A DNA stretch of 64,000 bases from Mycetocola spongiae. Its GTDB lineage: Bacteria > Actinomycetota > Actinomycetes > Actinomycetales > Microbacteriaceae. The stretch covers positions 992,001 through 1,056,000 of the forward strand of contig NZ_CP080203.1 of assembly GCF_020424085.1 (NCBI RefSeq), written 5' to 3'. The notes under the pieces are model-generated. The model was given only the letters and a program-made list of their open reading frames with translations, searched no databases and was not told the DNA's origin. Positions within the stretch are counted from its first letter, which is position 1. Each line of letters starts with the position of its first letter. Below, piece by piece: positions 15,778-25,712 of this stretch. A program made the translations under genes and the position numbers.

Positions 15778-16650
15778 GTGTCCGCCACCGAAACGCTGCA
15801 CCTGACCGGCTCCGCGCCGCTGGCCGTGGGCCCCGCCCTGGGCTCGCTCGGCGCGCACGCGATCCCCGCGCTGGATATCATCGAGGGCTCCACGCTCTCG
15901 CGCGCCCTGCGCCTGCCCTCGGGCCGGATCCTGGCCGCGCGGATCACCCCGCATGCGGAGGGAGTCCGCGTGGAGACGGCCTCGCTGTCGCCGGATGCCC
16001 GCGCGGAGTTGACCGGCGCGGTGCGCACCTGGTTTGATCTGGACGCCGATACGGAGGCGATCGCGCACTCCCTCGGCGGCGATGCGCTGCTCGCCCCGCT
16101 CTTGGCCGCGCGGCCCGGCCTGCGGGTGATCGGCAGCCCCGACCCGGCCGAGACCGCGCTGGTCACGGTGCTGGGTCAGCAGGTATCCCTCGCGGCCGCG
16201 CGCACGTTCTCGGGCCGGCTTGTCGCGGCCTTCGGCGCGGATGGCCCGGCGCTGCCCGGGGGCACCCCCACCCGGCTGTTCCCGCGCCCCGAGCTGCTGG
16301 CCGAGCGCGATCCGGAGGAGGTGCGCGCCGCCGTGGGCCTCACCGGTGCCCGCGCCAAGACCGTGATCGCCCTCGCGCGTACGCTCGCGGACGGCCTGGA
16401 GCTCGGGCCCGGGGCGGATCCTGTGCGCGCCCGCGCGGGCCTGCTTGCGGTGCCGGGAATCGGGCCGTGGACCGCCGATTATCTGGGCGTCCGGGTGCTC
16501 GGGGACCGCGATGGTTTTGTTCCGGGCGACCTGGTGCTGCGCCGCGCACTCGGCTCGATCCCGGCGCGCGAGGCCGAGGAGCGCTCCCGGGTATGGCGAC
16601 CGTATCGCGCGTATGCGCTGATGCACCTGTGGACCGCCGCGGCCTATTAG
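15778..16650 (+). CDS. AlkA-type DNA-3-methyladenine glycosylase II
   Basis: The 290-residue enzyme excises alkylated bases. It has the AlkA N-terminal domain (about 1-90) and the HhH-GPD domain. The hairpin LLAVPGIGPWTADYLGVRVL is followed by the catalytic Asp in DGFVPGDLVLRRALG, with QQVSLAAARTF earlier. GTG 15778 follows the ogt stop by 6 bp, so the three genes lexA-ogt-alkA are probably one transcript. The stop overlaps that of the convergent amine oxidase gene by 3 bp. Confidence 0.9.
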   Translation: MSATETLHLTGSAPLAVGPALGSLGAHAIPALDIIEGSTLSRALRLPSGRILAARITPHAEGVRVETASLSPDARAELTGAVRTWFDLDADTEAIAHSLGGDALLAPLLAARPGLRVIGSPDPAETALVTVLGQQVSLAAARTFSGRLVAAFGADGPALPGGTPTRLFPRPELLAERDPEEVRAAVGLTGARAKTVIALARTLADGLELGPGADPVRARAGLLAVPGIGPWTADYLGVRVLGDRDGFVPGDLVLRRALGSIPAREAEERSRVWRPYRAYALMHLWTAAAY

Positions 16651-18011
16651 GCCGGGCGCGCCACCGCCGCCGCGGCGGCCAGCCCCGATTCCACGGCCCC
16701 CTCGATCCACGCGGGCAGGCGCGAGCAGTGATCCCCGGCAAAAAATATCCGGCCCTCCTCCCCCAGGACATCGTCCTGGAGCGCTGTGAGCTGACCCGGT
16801 TCGGTCAGCGCATAGGCGCCCATCGAAAAGCGGTCATTTGACCAGGCATAGGACGCACCGTATTCGCATTCGGCGGCGGCCCCGGGATGCACCTGAGTGA
16901 TATCCAGCAGCGCGCGCCGCACCCGATCCTCGGGTTCCAGCGCACCCCATTGCAGGGCGTCCTGGCCCCAGGTATAGCTTGCCAGCAGCAGTGCGCGCCT
17001 CCCCGGCCCCGCGGTATGCGCCGGATATTGGATGCGCCGCACCGGCAGATCCGTGGCGGTGGCCCCGCCGCCCTCACCCACGCGCTCCTGCCAGAGCGGG
17101 GATCGAAACTGCAAAAAAATCTTGGTGGCCGCGTCATAGTGCAGTTGGCGGATGGCGCGCATCTTGCCCGCGGAGAACACCGGGTTCAGCTCGATTCCGC
17201 GCAGCACCGAGAACGGCAGCGTACAGATCAGGGCCTCCGCACTAAACTCCCGCTCCCCGCCCGCCGTGCGCGCCCGCACCCGCACGCCGCGGCCGTCCTG
17301 GCCGATCGAGAGCACCTCGGTGCCCAGCCTCACCCGCGCACCCAGTTCGGGTAAAAACGCCCGCGGCAGGGAGTCCATACCCGCGGGCAGCTCCAGTAGA
17401 TCGCCGTAGAGGTCGTCGAAGGATTCCCGGAACTCCTGGATCACCGACGTATTCAGCGTGGACTCGGTGAAGGACACCACCCCGTATTGTTCGATCGCTG
17501 CCTCCGACCAGCCGCGCGAACGCAGAAACTCGCGCAGCGAATAGCGGTCATAGCGCCGCACAAACTCGCGCGGGCTCAGCTCCCGATATTCCGCGCGCAC
17601 CTCCCGCACCGTGTGTTCCCAGAGCCGGTGTACCCCGAGGGCGCGCTCATGGGGGCTCAGCGGAAACGATGGATCGGCCTCAAACGGGGTGGGCTCGCCC
17701 GGCCCGCTCAGGCGCTCGCGTGCAAAAACCGTATTGCGCGCGCCGGGGGCCAGCGGCCGCGCCTCGAGGCCAAAGCGGCGCACGAGCCCCAGCGTCAGGC
17801 TATGGCGGCGCGGGATGCGCATCGCCCCGGCCTCGGCGATCAGGCCCGGGGCCCAGTCGCGCAGCGTATGAATGCGGCCGCCCACGCGCGTGCGGGCCTC
17901 CAGGATCAGCGGATCATAGCCGCGCCGCACGAGGTCATCGGCGGCGGTTAATCCGGCCATGCCGGCACCGATCACCAGAATGCGGGCCCCGCGGGAGAGG
18001 AGTGGAAACAT
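16647..18011 (-). CDS. Flavin monoamine oxidase-family FAD oxidoreductase
   Basis: The 454-residue flavoprotein begins with a Rossmann FAD motif ILVIGAGMAGLTAADDLVRRG, then EARTRVGGRIHT (the GG doublet motif), and ends with the FAD-contacting region IFFAGDHCSRLPAWIEGAVE. These features define the amine oxidase / L-amino-acid oxidase superfamily. Substrate is unknown; an amine or amino acid is expected. It has no signal peptide, is convergent with alkA and is transcribed alone, since hflX lies behind it on the same strand with a 123-bp gap. Confidence 0.85.
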   Translation of the reverse strand: MFPLLSRGARILVIGAGMAGLTAADDLVRRGYDPLILEARTRVGGRIHTLRDWAPGLIAEAGAMRIPRRHSLTLGLVRRFGLEARPLAPGARNTVFARERLSGPGEPTPFEADPSFPLSPHERALGVHRLWEHTVREVRAEYRELSPREFVRRYDRYSLREFLRSRGWSEAAIEQYGVVSFTESTLNTSVIQEFRESFDDLYGDLLELPAGMDSLPRAFLPELGARVRLGTEVLSIGQDGRGVRVRARTAGGEREFSAEALICTLPFSVLRGIELNPVFSAGKMRAIRQLHYDAATKIFLQFRSPLWQERVGEGGGATATDLPVRRIQYPAHTAGPGRRALLLASYTWGQDALQWGALEPEDRVRRALLDITQVHPGAAAECEYGASYAWSNDRFSMGAYALTEPGQLTALQDDVLGEEGRIFFAGDHCSRLPAWIEGAVESGLAAAAAVARPA

Positions 18012-18107
18012 GATGCGCCACCAACCGATCTCGGCTGCGCGGGCGCCCCGGACATCCTCATCCGCAGCGGGCCACGGCGCGTATCTGCCGTGACCCCAGC
18101 CTAGGCC

Positions 18108-18132
18108 GTGCCCCTCCCGCAGGGGAAGGGCT
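18108..18132 (-). terminator. Possible terminator after hflX
   Basis: A GC stem of the form GCCCTTCCC ... GGGAGGGGC with a short loop lies directly after the hflX stop. It lacks a T-run, so the call is weak. Confidence 0.35.
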
Positions 18133-18134
18133 GT

Positions 18135-19712
<1,578 letters not shown>

Positions 19713-19880
19713 TGCTGCCAGCCTAGCCGCTGGGGGCCCGTTTGGGGCCGGAATCCCGGTGAATTTCTCACGCTGAGCGCGAACGTCCCGCGCGGAAATT
19801 CGCCGTAATCTCGGGGCGGGGATCAAACACGCGCCGAACCGGGGTCGCCGCGGCGGGGCATTCTCGGTTACGGTCGAGAT

Positions 19881-20492
19881 ATGTCCACGGAACACTATTT
19901 TGATGCCCTCCCCGGTGGGGATGCCAGCTACCGCCAGATCACGGCCTGGATCGCCGGAGCCGAGCGCGAGGTCACCACCGCCAATAAGGTGTTCTCCCCC
20001 GGTCATATCGACGGCGGAACGCGCATCCTCCTGGACGCCGTACCCGAGCCCCCCACCCACGGCAATATTTTGGATCTGGGTGCGGGCTGGGGCCCGATCG
20101 CGCTGGAGCTTGCGATCCTGAGCCCCGAGGCCACCATCTGGGCCGTGGACGTGAACGAGCGTGCCCTGGACCTGGTGCGCCGCAATGCCCAGGCGCTGGG
20201 CCTGGAAAATATTCGTGCCGTGACCCCGGAACAGGTCCCCGCCGAGATCACGTTTGCCGCGATCTGGTCCAACCCCCCGATCCGCGTGGGCAAGGAGGTG
20301 CTGCATAATATGCTGGAGCACTGGCTTCCCCGCCTGGAGGTACAGGGTGAGGCGTGGCTTGTGGTGGCCAAGGACCTGGGCGCGGATTCGCTGCAGCGGT
20401 GGATTGCCGAGACACTCGGCGCAGACTTCGAGGTGAGCCGGGTGTCCACCAGCAAGGGCTTCCGGGTGCTGCTGGCCGATCGCGTGGCCTAG
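19881..20492 (+). CDS. RsmC-like class I SAM-dependent methyltransferase
   Basis: The 203-residue protein carries a small-methyltransferase domain: SAM motif I NILDLGAGWGPIALELAIL, acidic motif II WAVDVNERALDLVRRN and the catalytic IWSNPPIRVGKEV, the NPP-type motif of enzymes that methylate exocyclic amines of guanine in rRNA. 16S rRNA guanine-N2 methylation is the likely activity but is inferred. It is divergent from hflX with a 168-bp gap and convergent with the FHA gene, their stops overlapping by 4 bp. Confidence 0.88.
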   Translation: MSTEHYFDALPGGDASYRQITAWIAGAEREVTTANKVFSPGHIDGGTRILLDAVPEPPTHGNILDLGAGWGPIALELAILSPEATIWAVDVNERALDLVRRNAQALGLENIRAVTPEQVPAEITFAAIWSNPPIRVGKEVLHNMLEHWLPRLEVQGEAWLVVAKDLGADSLQRWIAETLGADFEVSRVSTSKGFRVLLADRVA

Positions 20493-20863
20493 CCCACCGG
20501 GTTTTCCCCGAGCGCGGCGCCCACCCTGAACGTGCGGTCGCCGCAGGTGATGGTGCAGCCCGGGTCCACCACAAAGCGCTCACCCGGGGTACACGGATAG
20601 CTCGCGCCATCCGGATAGTGGATCCGGGTGCCGTTACCCGAGCCCAGGTCCTGCACCCAGAGCTCCCCCTCAAAAATACCGAGGAGCAGGTGCACGCGTG
20701 AGACGGAACGCTCGGGGTCGGCTACCTCGATCAGCCGCGGCCGGGTCTCGCCGTCAAGCTCCTCGCCGAGCCCCGCGGCGCTCGGGCGGCGACCCACCAC
20801 GGTGATTCCCGCGATGATCGGTTCCTGCCCGTCATCGCAGTGCAGTTGATAGCTCACGCTCAT
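20489..20863 (-). CDS. Small FHA-domain protein
   Basis: The 124-residue cytosolic protein is essentially one forkhead-associated domain, which binds phosphothreonine. Seen are the GITVVGRRPS start of the fold, the conserved SVSRVHLLL (Ser and His contacts) and LWVQDLGSGNGTRI (Asn-Gly turn). It is the last gene of the long kinase operon and its start overlaps the stop of the transglutaminase-like gene. It is a plausible reader of kinase phosphorylation in this cluster, comparable to GarA/FHA adaptors. Confidence 0.92.
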   Translation of the reverse strand: MSVSYQLHCDDGQEPIIAGITVVGRRPSAAGLGEELDGETRPRLIEVADPERSVSRVHLLLGIFEGELWVQDLGSGNGTRIHYPDGASYPCTPGERFVVDPGCTITCGDRTFRVGAALGENPVG

Positions 20864-23316
20864 GGGCGGGGTCCTTTCGGGGTGGGGTGCTGCCCGCCGG
20901 GGGTGGCGCGCGCGAGGGCTCGGGCCTGCCTGGCCGCGCGGATGCGGGCCACGAGGGTGCGCAGTGCGGGCCTGGCCCGGCGCAGCCCATCGCGCAGCCA
21001 GAGCCGAAGCGAGCGGGCACGCAGGATGCGCAGCAGCCGCGCCGCCCGGGTATCACCGCGCGCAAGTGCCGCCCGCAGTGCGGGAAGCGCTGCCCAGATC
21101 TCGGTGATATCGGGATCGGCGCCGCCGGGAGAGGGGCCCGCCGGTGGTTCCCCGCGGCCCGGAGCGGCGGTCTCGGCGGCGGCCCCGGCAAGGGCAAATA
21201 CATGGCGGTCGATGCGATCGGTCAGCGCCCGCGCGAGCGCCCGATCCTCCGCGGTGGGTTCCTCCCGCTCGACCCACGCCGCTATCACCTCGCGCCGGGT
21301 GGCGGCGGCGGGCACCCTCACCCCGCGGTCGAGGATCTCATCGCGCACCTCGTTCCACGCACCCGCCGGGGTCAGATCGCGCAGATCCGCGCGCCGACGC
21401 ATCCGCCGGCGCAGTTCGCCGCCCAGCAGCGAGCCCCAGAGCGGCGCGGTCAGGAGCGCAAGCACGGTGGCGAGCGGCAGCAGGATCGCGAGCACGGCGC
21501 GGAGAATCTGCAGCCAGGCCGGGTCCTCCGCGGGCGGTTTATTTTGGTCCTCATTGCGGCGCTGAGCCTGATTATCCTCGGGATCCAGGGGCCGCGGCGG
21601 GATGACCGTCTCGGGGCGGGGCTGCACCACCTCGGGGTCCTTATGGATCTCGGGAATCGGCCGCACCTCGGGCACCGGGTCGATCCCCACCCACTCGCCG
21701 CCGCGATCCTGCACCTCGGTCCAGGCCGTCAGATCGGCCCCAAATACCTGCTCGCCCGTGGGCGCATAGCCCAGCACAACCCGCGCCGGAAACCCGAGCT
21801 CGGCGGCGATCACCGTGAGCGCGGCGGCGTATTGTTCGGCATCGCCGAGCATCGGGGTGGCCGTGGCCAGCCGGTTCAGCCGCGCCACCGAGTGCCCCGG
21901 CAGGCTTGCGGGTTCCCCGGGGCCGCCGTGGCTGATATAGCCCTCGCGCAGCCAGCGGGTGGCCGCAAGCAGCGCCCCTCCCGCGGTCTCGGTGGGAGCC
22001 GAGCGGGAGCGCGCGGCGGCCAGGAGATCCTCGGGCACACTCGCCGAGGTTGATACCCGGTCGGGCCCGGGGTGCAGCGTGTCGATGCGGGTATCCTCGG
22101 CGAGGGGCCGGGACGCTCCCAGCGCCGTATAGTCGAGGCCCGCTCCGGGGCCCGTGCGCACCGCGCCGGCCGCGAGCCGCGGGCTAAAAAAGAACTCGCG
22201 CTGATATTCCGCGGCGTGCTCACCCCGGAACTCCACGCGGGAGACCCCCTCGGGCAGCGGCAGCCAGACGCCCTGCGCCCGCGCGAGGCGAATCCGCACC
22301 CGCTCCCGCCCCTCCTGCACCCCGGGGACGCTCACCGGGATGCGCTGAAACCCCGCGTATTCCTCGTTAGTGGTGGTATCGCCGATCCGAAATACCTGGC
22401 CGTCATAGTGGTCCAACACCGCCAGGCGCAGGCGCTCACCCGCGGGCAGCCCGGTTACGGTGAGCAGCTCGGCCGAGGCCTGCGGGGCCTCGACCCAGCG
22501 GCGATAGCCCACGAGGGGGCTCACCTCGCCGCGCGGATCAAACGGGATTCCCACGGCCTCACGCAGCACCGCACGCTCGGGCAGGAGGTTGCCCCGGGCC
22601 GCGACCGAGCCGCCCACCGCCGCGGAGATCCCCAGCAGTACCACGGCGGCGATCACGCGCCGGCCCTGCCCCGGCGCGCGGCGCGCACCGCGCGCGGTTT
22701 TGCCCGGGAGCGAATGCCAGAGCGCCCAGCCCAGCGCGCATAACATCAGGAGAGTCCCGGACCACGCGGCCTCCGGCGCAATCCTGGTACCCCACAGCAC
22801 ACTCACGGTCCAGATCCCCAGGGCCGGCAGCAGCGACCAGCCCACCGCGCGGCGGCGCGCCAGCAGCGTGAAGGCCAGAAAACTTGCGGCATAGATCAGA
22901 ATAAACGGCGGAACCAGCAGGCCCTGGAACGTGCCCAGCGGGGGCTGCACGGTGAGGAGTTGCTTCCAGCCGGACGTGGCACCATCGGCAAAAACTCGCA
23001 GCGGCGCTATCGGGCCGCCGCCCCAAAAATCGGGCACCGCGAGGAGGAACCCCGCAAACAGTCCCGCCAAAAACGCCGGGGCCAGGCCCGAGAGCACCGA
23101 CCAGCCCCGCCGCGCCCAGGCCAGCGCCAGCCCACCCGGGATCAGCACGGCCCCGAGCACCACATATCCGAGGTGGATATCGCGATAGATCCCCCATAGC
23201 GGCGCGGCCGCCGCGAGCAGCAGCGCCGCGAGCGATATTGCATCGCGGGGCGCCACCCTGCCCGCCCCGGCGCGGAAACGCGCGGCCACCCGGGCTCCCC
23301 GCCCGCCCCGCCTCAT
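20860..23316 (-). CDS. Transglutaminase-like membrane protein (TgpA type), apparently catalytically dead
   Basis: The 818-residue protein has about six N-terminal membrane segments (roughly 20-230), a large extracytoplasmic domain with a transglutaminase-core fold (about 470-555), a membrane segment near 600-625 and a C-terminal cytosolic region with the DUF4129-like element. In catalytic members the core reads GDCxxxA, then HAWxEV, then DPT. Here the matching positions are GDAEQYAAALTVIA (Ala493), LTAWTEV (Thr530) and GIDPVP (Asp546), so the Cys and His are gone. The family pairs with DUF58 and MoxR proteins, as it does here. Role unknown, probably structural or binding at the envelope. Confidence 0.88.
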   Translation of the reverse strand: MRRGGRGARVAARFRAGAGRVAPRDAISLAALLLAAAAPLWGIYRDIHLGYVVLGAVLIPGGLALAWARRGWSVLSGLAPAFLAGLFAGFLLAVPDFWGGGPIAPLRVFADGATSGWKQLLTVQPPLGTFQGLLVPPFILIYAASFLAFTLLARRRAVGWSLLPALGIWTVSVLWGTRIAPEAAWSGTLLMLCALGWALWHSLPGKTARGARRAPGQGRRVIAAVVLLGISAAVGGSVAARGNLLPERAVLREAVGIPFDPRGEVSPLVGYRRWVEAPQASAELLTVTGLPAGERLRLAVLDHYDGQVFRIGDTTTNEEYAGFQRIPVSVPGVQEGRERVRIRLARAQGVWLPLPEGVSRVEFRGEHAAEYQREFFFSPRLAAGAVRTGPGAGLDYTALGASRPLAEDTRIDTLHPGPDRVSTSASVPEDLLAAARSRSAPTETAGGALLAATRWLREGYISHGGPGEPASLPGHSVARLNRLATATPMLGDAEQYAAALTVIAAELGFPARVVLGYAPTGEQVFGADLTAWTEVQDRGGEWVGIDPVPEVRPIPEIHKDPEVVQPRPETVIPPRPLDPEDNQAQRRNEDQNKPPAEDPAWLQILRAVLAILLPLATVLALLTAPLWGSLLGGELRRRMRRRADLRDLTPAGAWNEVRDEILDRGVRVPAAATRREVIAAWVEREEPTAEDRALARALTDRIDRHVFALAGAAAETAAPGRGEPPAGPSPGGADPDITEIWAALPALRAALARGDTRAARLLRILRARSLRLWLRDGLRRARPALRTLVARIRAARQARALARATPGGQHPTPKGPRP

Positions 23317-24680
23317 CGCCGCATCACCCCGGCCATCAGGTGCCGCAGATCCTCCAGATAGCCGATGCTCACCACGTGCAGTCCCTCAATTTTTTGCAGG
23401 CGCGGACGCTCCCCGGGCCGACAGACCACGGCCACAATCTGGGTTCCCGCCGGTAAGCGCAGCGACCAGGAGCGCAGCTGACGCACCGAGACCGCCGATC
23501 CACACAGCAAAAAAACAAGCGAGATGCCGTTGAGGGTGGCCGCGGCGAGCGCCGCAAGCTGCCCCAGACCCACCGTGCTGTTATCCCAGCGCAATTCGCT
23601 CAGGCCGTCCAGGAGCAGCGTGCCGGTGCGGGAGGGAATGGGGAGCGGTTCGCGCACCTCGCGGTCGAGGCTCGCCTCGGTGGGCGGACCGGTCACTACC
23701 GAGAGATCGCGGCGATCCCGCACGGCCCGCAGCGCAATCGACGCCGCGGCGCTCACGGCCAGCTCAAACTCGGCCTCGTCCCGATAATCCGCGGCAGCCC
23801 CCGGAAGCCCCACCACGATATGGCTGCGCCGCGTCTCCTCAAATTGGCGCACCATGAGCGTGCCCGTGCGGGCGGTGCTCTTCCAGTGGATATGCCGCCG
23901 ATCATCGCCGGGCCGATATTCGCGCAGCGCGTGAAAGGCAATATCGCTCGCGGTCAGGTCCGGGGTGGGGCTACCCTCCAGATCGCGGATGAATCCGGTG
24001 CTCATGCCGGGCACCTGCCCCGTGAGCGGATGCACAAAGACGTCCACATAGTCGCTCCACACCACCACGCGCCGAAATAGCCCCAGCGGATCGCCGCGCA
24101 CGGTGCGCACGGGCCCCACCCGCAGTACCGCGCGCCGCCGCGCGGGGATCTTAAACGCGCTCACGCCCTCCGCGCCGCCCACCCCCGGCATCGCCAGCGC
24201 GATCACCTCCTCCCCCACGGTGACCTCCAGCCGCGGCCGCATCAGCCGCAGCCGGCCGATCTGGCGCAGCACCACCTCGCCGCCAAGATCGCTTCCCACG
24301 CTGGTGCGGGTCTCCGGGACGCGCAGTTCCGCCTCGAAGCGCCCGGTTCCCCAGAGAAACAGGGCGGCGAGCACCAGGAGCATCAGCAGCGCACAGCCGA
24401 GCGCAAAAAACTCCGCCCAGCCGAGCGCGCGGCCCACCGCGAGCCCCAGCACGCAGGCCAGCAGCACACCCCAGCCGAGGAGCGTGGTCACGGCGAGCGC
24501 CGTGTGGGCGGCGCGGGACAGTGCTCCGCGCAGCCGCCGCAGGTGCCGCCGCAGGATGCGCCGCCAGCGGGCGGCCCGCCCGGACCGGCGGGAGAGGGCT
24601 CCGCCCGGGACTCCCGTCCCCGAATAGCCCGTCTCGGTGGGCTCGGGCCGGGACACACTCGCCGTGGTGGGTGAACCCAT
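23313..24680 (-). CDS. DUF58 domain-containing membrane protein
   Basis: The 455-residue protein has two adjacent N-terminal membrane helices (about 60-110) and a cytosolic part with the DUF58 signature YRPGDDRRHIHWKSTARTGT followed by LMVRQFEE. The C-terminal part resembles a von Willebrand A-type fold. DUF58 proteins work with MoxR ATPases, probably as adaptors. The stop overlaps the start of the transglutaminase-like gene by 4 bp, so coupling is expected. The first 45 residues are Ser/Pro/Arg-rich. Confidence 0.9.
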   Translation of the reverse strand: MGSPTTASVSRPEPTETGYSGTGVPGGALSRRSGRAARWRRILRRHLRRLRGALSRAAHTALAVTTLLGWGVLLACVLGLAVGRALGWAEFFALGCALLMLLVLAALFLWGTGRFEAELRVPETRTSVGSDLGGEVVLRQIGRLRLMRPRLEVTVGEEVIALAMPGVGGAEGVSAFKIPARRRAVLRVGPVRTVRGDPLGLFRRVVVWSDYVDVFVHPLTGQVPGMSTGFIRDLEGSPTPDLTASDIAFHALREYRPGDDRRHIHWKSTARTGTLMVRQFEETRRSHIVVGLPGAAADYRDEAEFELAVSAAASIALRAVRDRRDLSVVTGPPTEASLDREVREPLPIPSRTGTLLLDGLSELRWDNSTVGLGQLAALAAATLNGISLVFLLCGSAVSVRQLRSWSLRLPAGTQIVAVVCRPGERPRLQKIEGLHVVSIGYLEDLRHLMAGVMRR

Positions 24681-24682
24681 CC

Positions 24683-25672
24683 CTATACCTTGATCTTCTC
24701 GGCCGGAGGGGCCACCTCGAGGAGGATCTGAGCGATGATCTGGCTGCCGGTGACGCCGTCAAACTCGGCCTCGGGATCAAGAATCAGGCGGTGTGCTAGC
24801 ACGGGCTCCGCAAGAAGCTTAATATCGTCCGGCAGCACAAACGTGCGGCCCTCGCTCGCGGCCCAGGTCATCGCCGCCCGCAAGAGGCCCAGCGCCCCGC
24901 GGATACTCGCCCCGAGCCGGGTCTCGGGGGCGCTGCGGGTGGCCTCCACGAGGCGCGTGACATAGTCGAGGATCGCCGGTTCGGTATGCACCAGCTTGGC
25001 CACCTCGATCATCGAGACGAGGTTATCCACCGTCAGGATGGAGGGCAGCGTGCGCCGGTGCCGGTTTATCCGCACCCCCTCGAGGATGCGCACGGTGGAG
25101 GCCGCATCGGGATAGCCCAGCGATGTTTTCATGAGGAAGCGGTCAAGCTGGGCCTCGGGCAGGCTATAGGTTCCCGCCTGCTCCACGGGATTCTGGGTGG
25201 CGATGGCCATAAACGGCGCGGGCACCTCATGGGAGATGCCATCCACCGTGACCCGGCCCTCCTCCATGACCTCCAGCAGCGCCGACTGGGTTTTGGGGGA
25301 GGCCCGGTTGATCTCATCGGCCAGGCAGATATTGGCAAAAACCGGGCCGGGATGAAAGATAAACGCGGAGGAGGACTGGTTATAAATGCTCATGCCCGTG
25401 ACGTCTCCCGGCAGCAGGTCGGGCGTGAATTGGATCCGCGAGCTGGTGCCCGCGACGGTCTGCGCGAGCGCGCGGGCGAGCGAGGTTTTTCCGGTTCCGG
25501 GAGCGTCCTCCAGCAGCAGGTGGCCCTCGCTGAGCATCGTGGTCAGCGCCAGGCGCAATACGTGTTCCTTCCCCAGCACGGCCTCCCCCACGGCGGAGAT
25601 CAGCTGGTTAAACGTGTCCAGGAACCACAGGGCCTCGGCCTCGGTCATGGCGGGATTTTTGGTCGTGGTCAT
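24683..25672 (-). CDS. MoxR-family AAA+ ATPase
   Basis: The 329-residue cytosolic chaperone-like ATPase has Walker A LEDAPGTGKTSLARAL, Walker B ICLADEINRASPKTQSALLE followed by VMEEG, sensor 1 in FMAIATQNPVEQAGT and a lid domain. MoxR proteins remodel or mature partner complexes with DUF58/VWA proteins. The gene sits 40 bp after the giant surface-protein gene and 2 bp before DUF58, so it may help its envelope-assembly partners. Confidence 0.95.
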   Translation of the reverse strand: MTTTKNPAMTEAEALWFLDTFNQLISAVGEAVLGKEHVLRLALTTMLSEGHLLLEDAPGTGKTSLARALAQTVAGTSSRIQFTPDLLPGDVTGMSIYNQSSSAFIFHPGPVFANICLADEINRASPKTQSALLEVMEEGRVTVDGISHEVPAPFMAIATQNPVEQAGTYSLPEAQLDRFLMKTSLGYPDAASTVRILEGVRINRHRRTLPSILTVDNLVSMIEVAKLVHTEPAILDYVTRLVEATRSAPETRLGASIRGALGLLRAAMTWAASEGRTFVLPDDIKLLAEPVLAHRLILDPEAEFDGVTGSQIIAQILLEVAPPAEKIKV

Positions 25673-25712
25673 CTGGCTCTTTCGGGAAGGGGTGGATGTG
25701 GACGGGGTGTGC

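Noticed and set aside
14983-16710. Minus-strand frame of 575 codons
   Set aside because: It is antisense to ogt and alkA, both with intact catalytic motifs, and reads as Gly/Arg/Gln-rich low complexity.
19713-20321. Extended N-terminus of HflX
   Set aside because: These codons overlap the divergent RsmC-like gene and are not HflX-like. MTSDDQTPVEYPDS at 19712 is a normal start.
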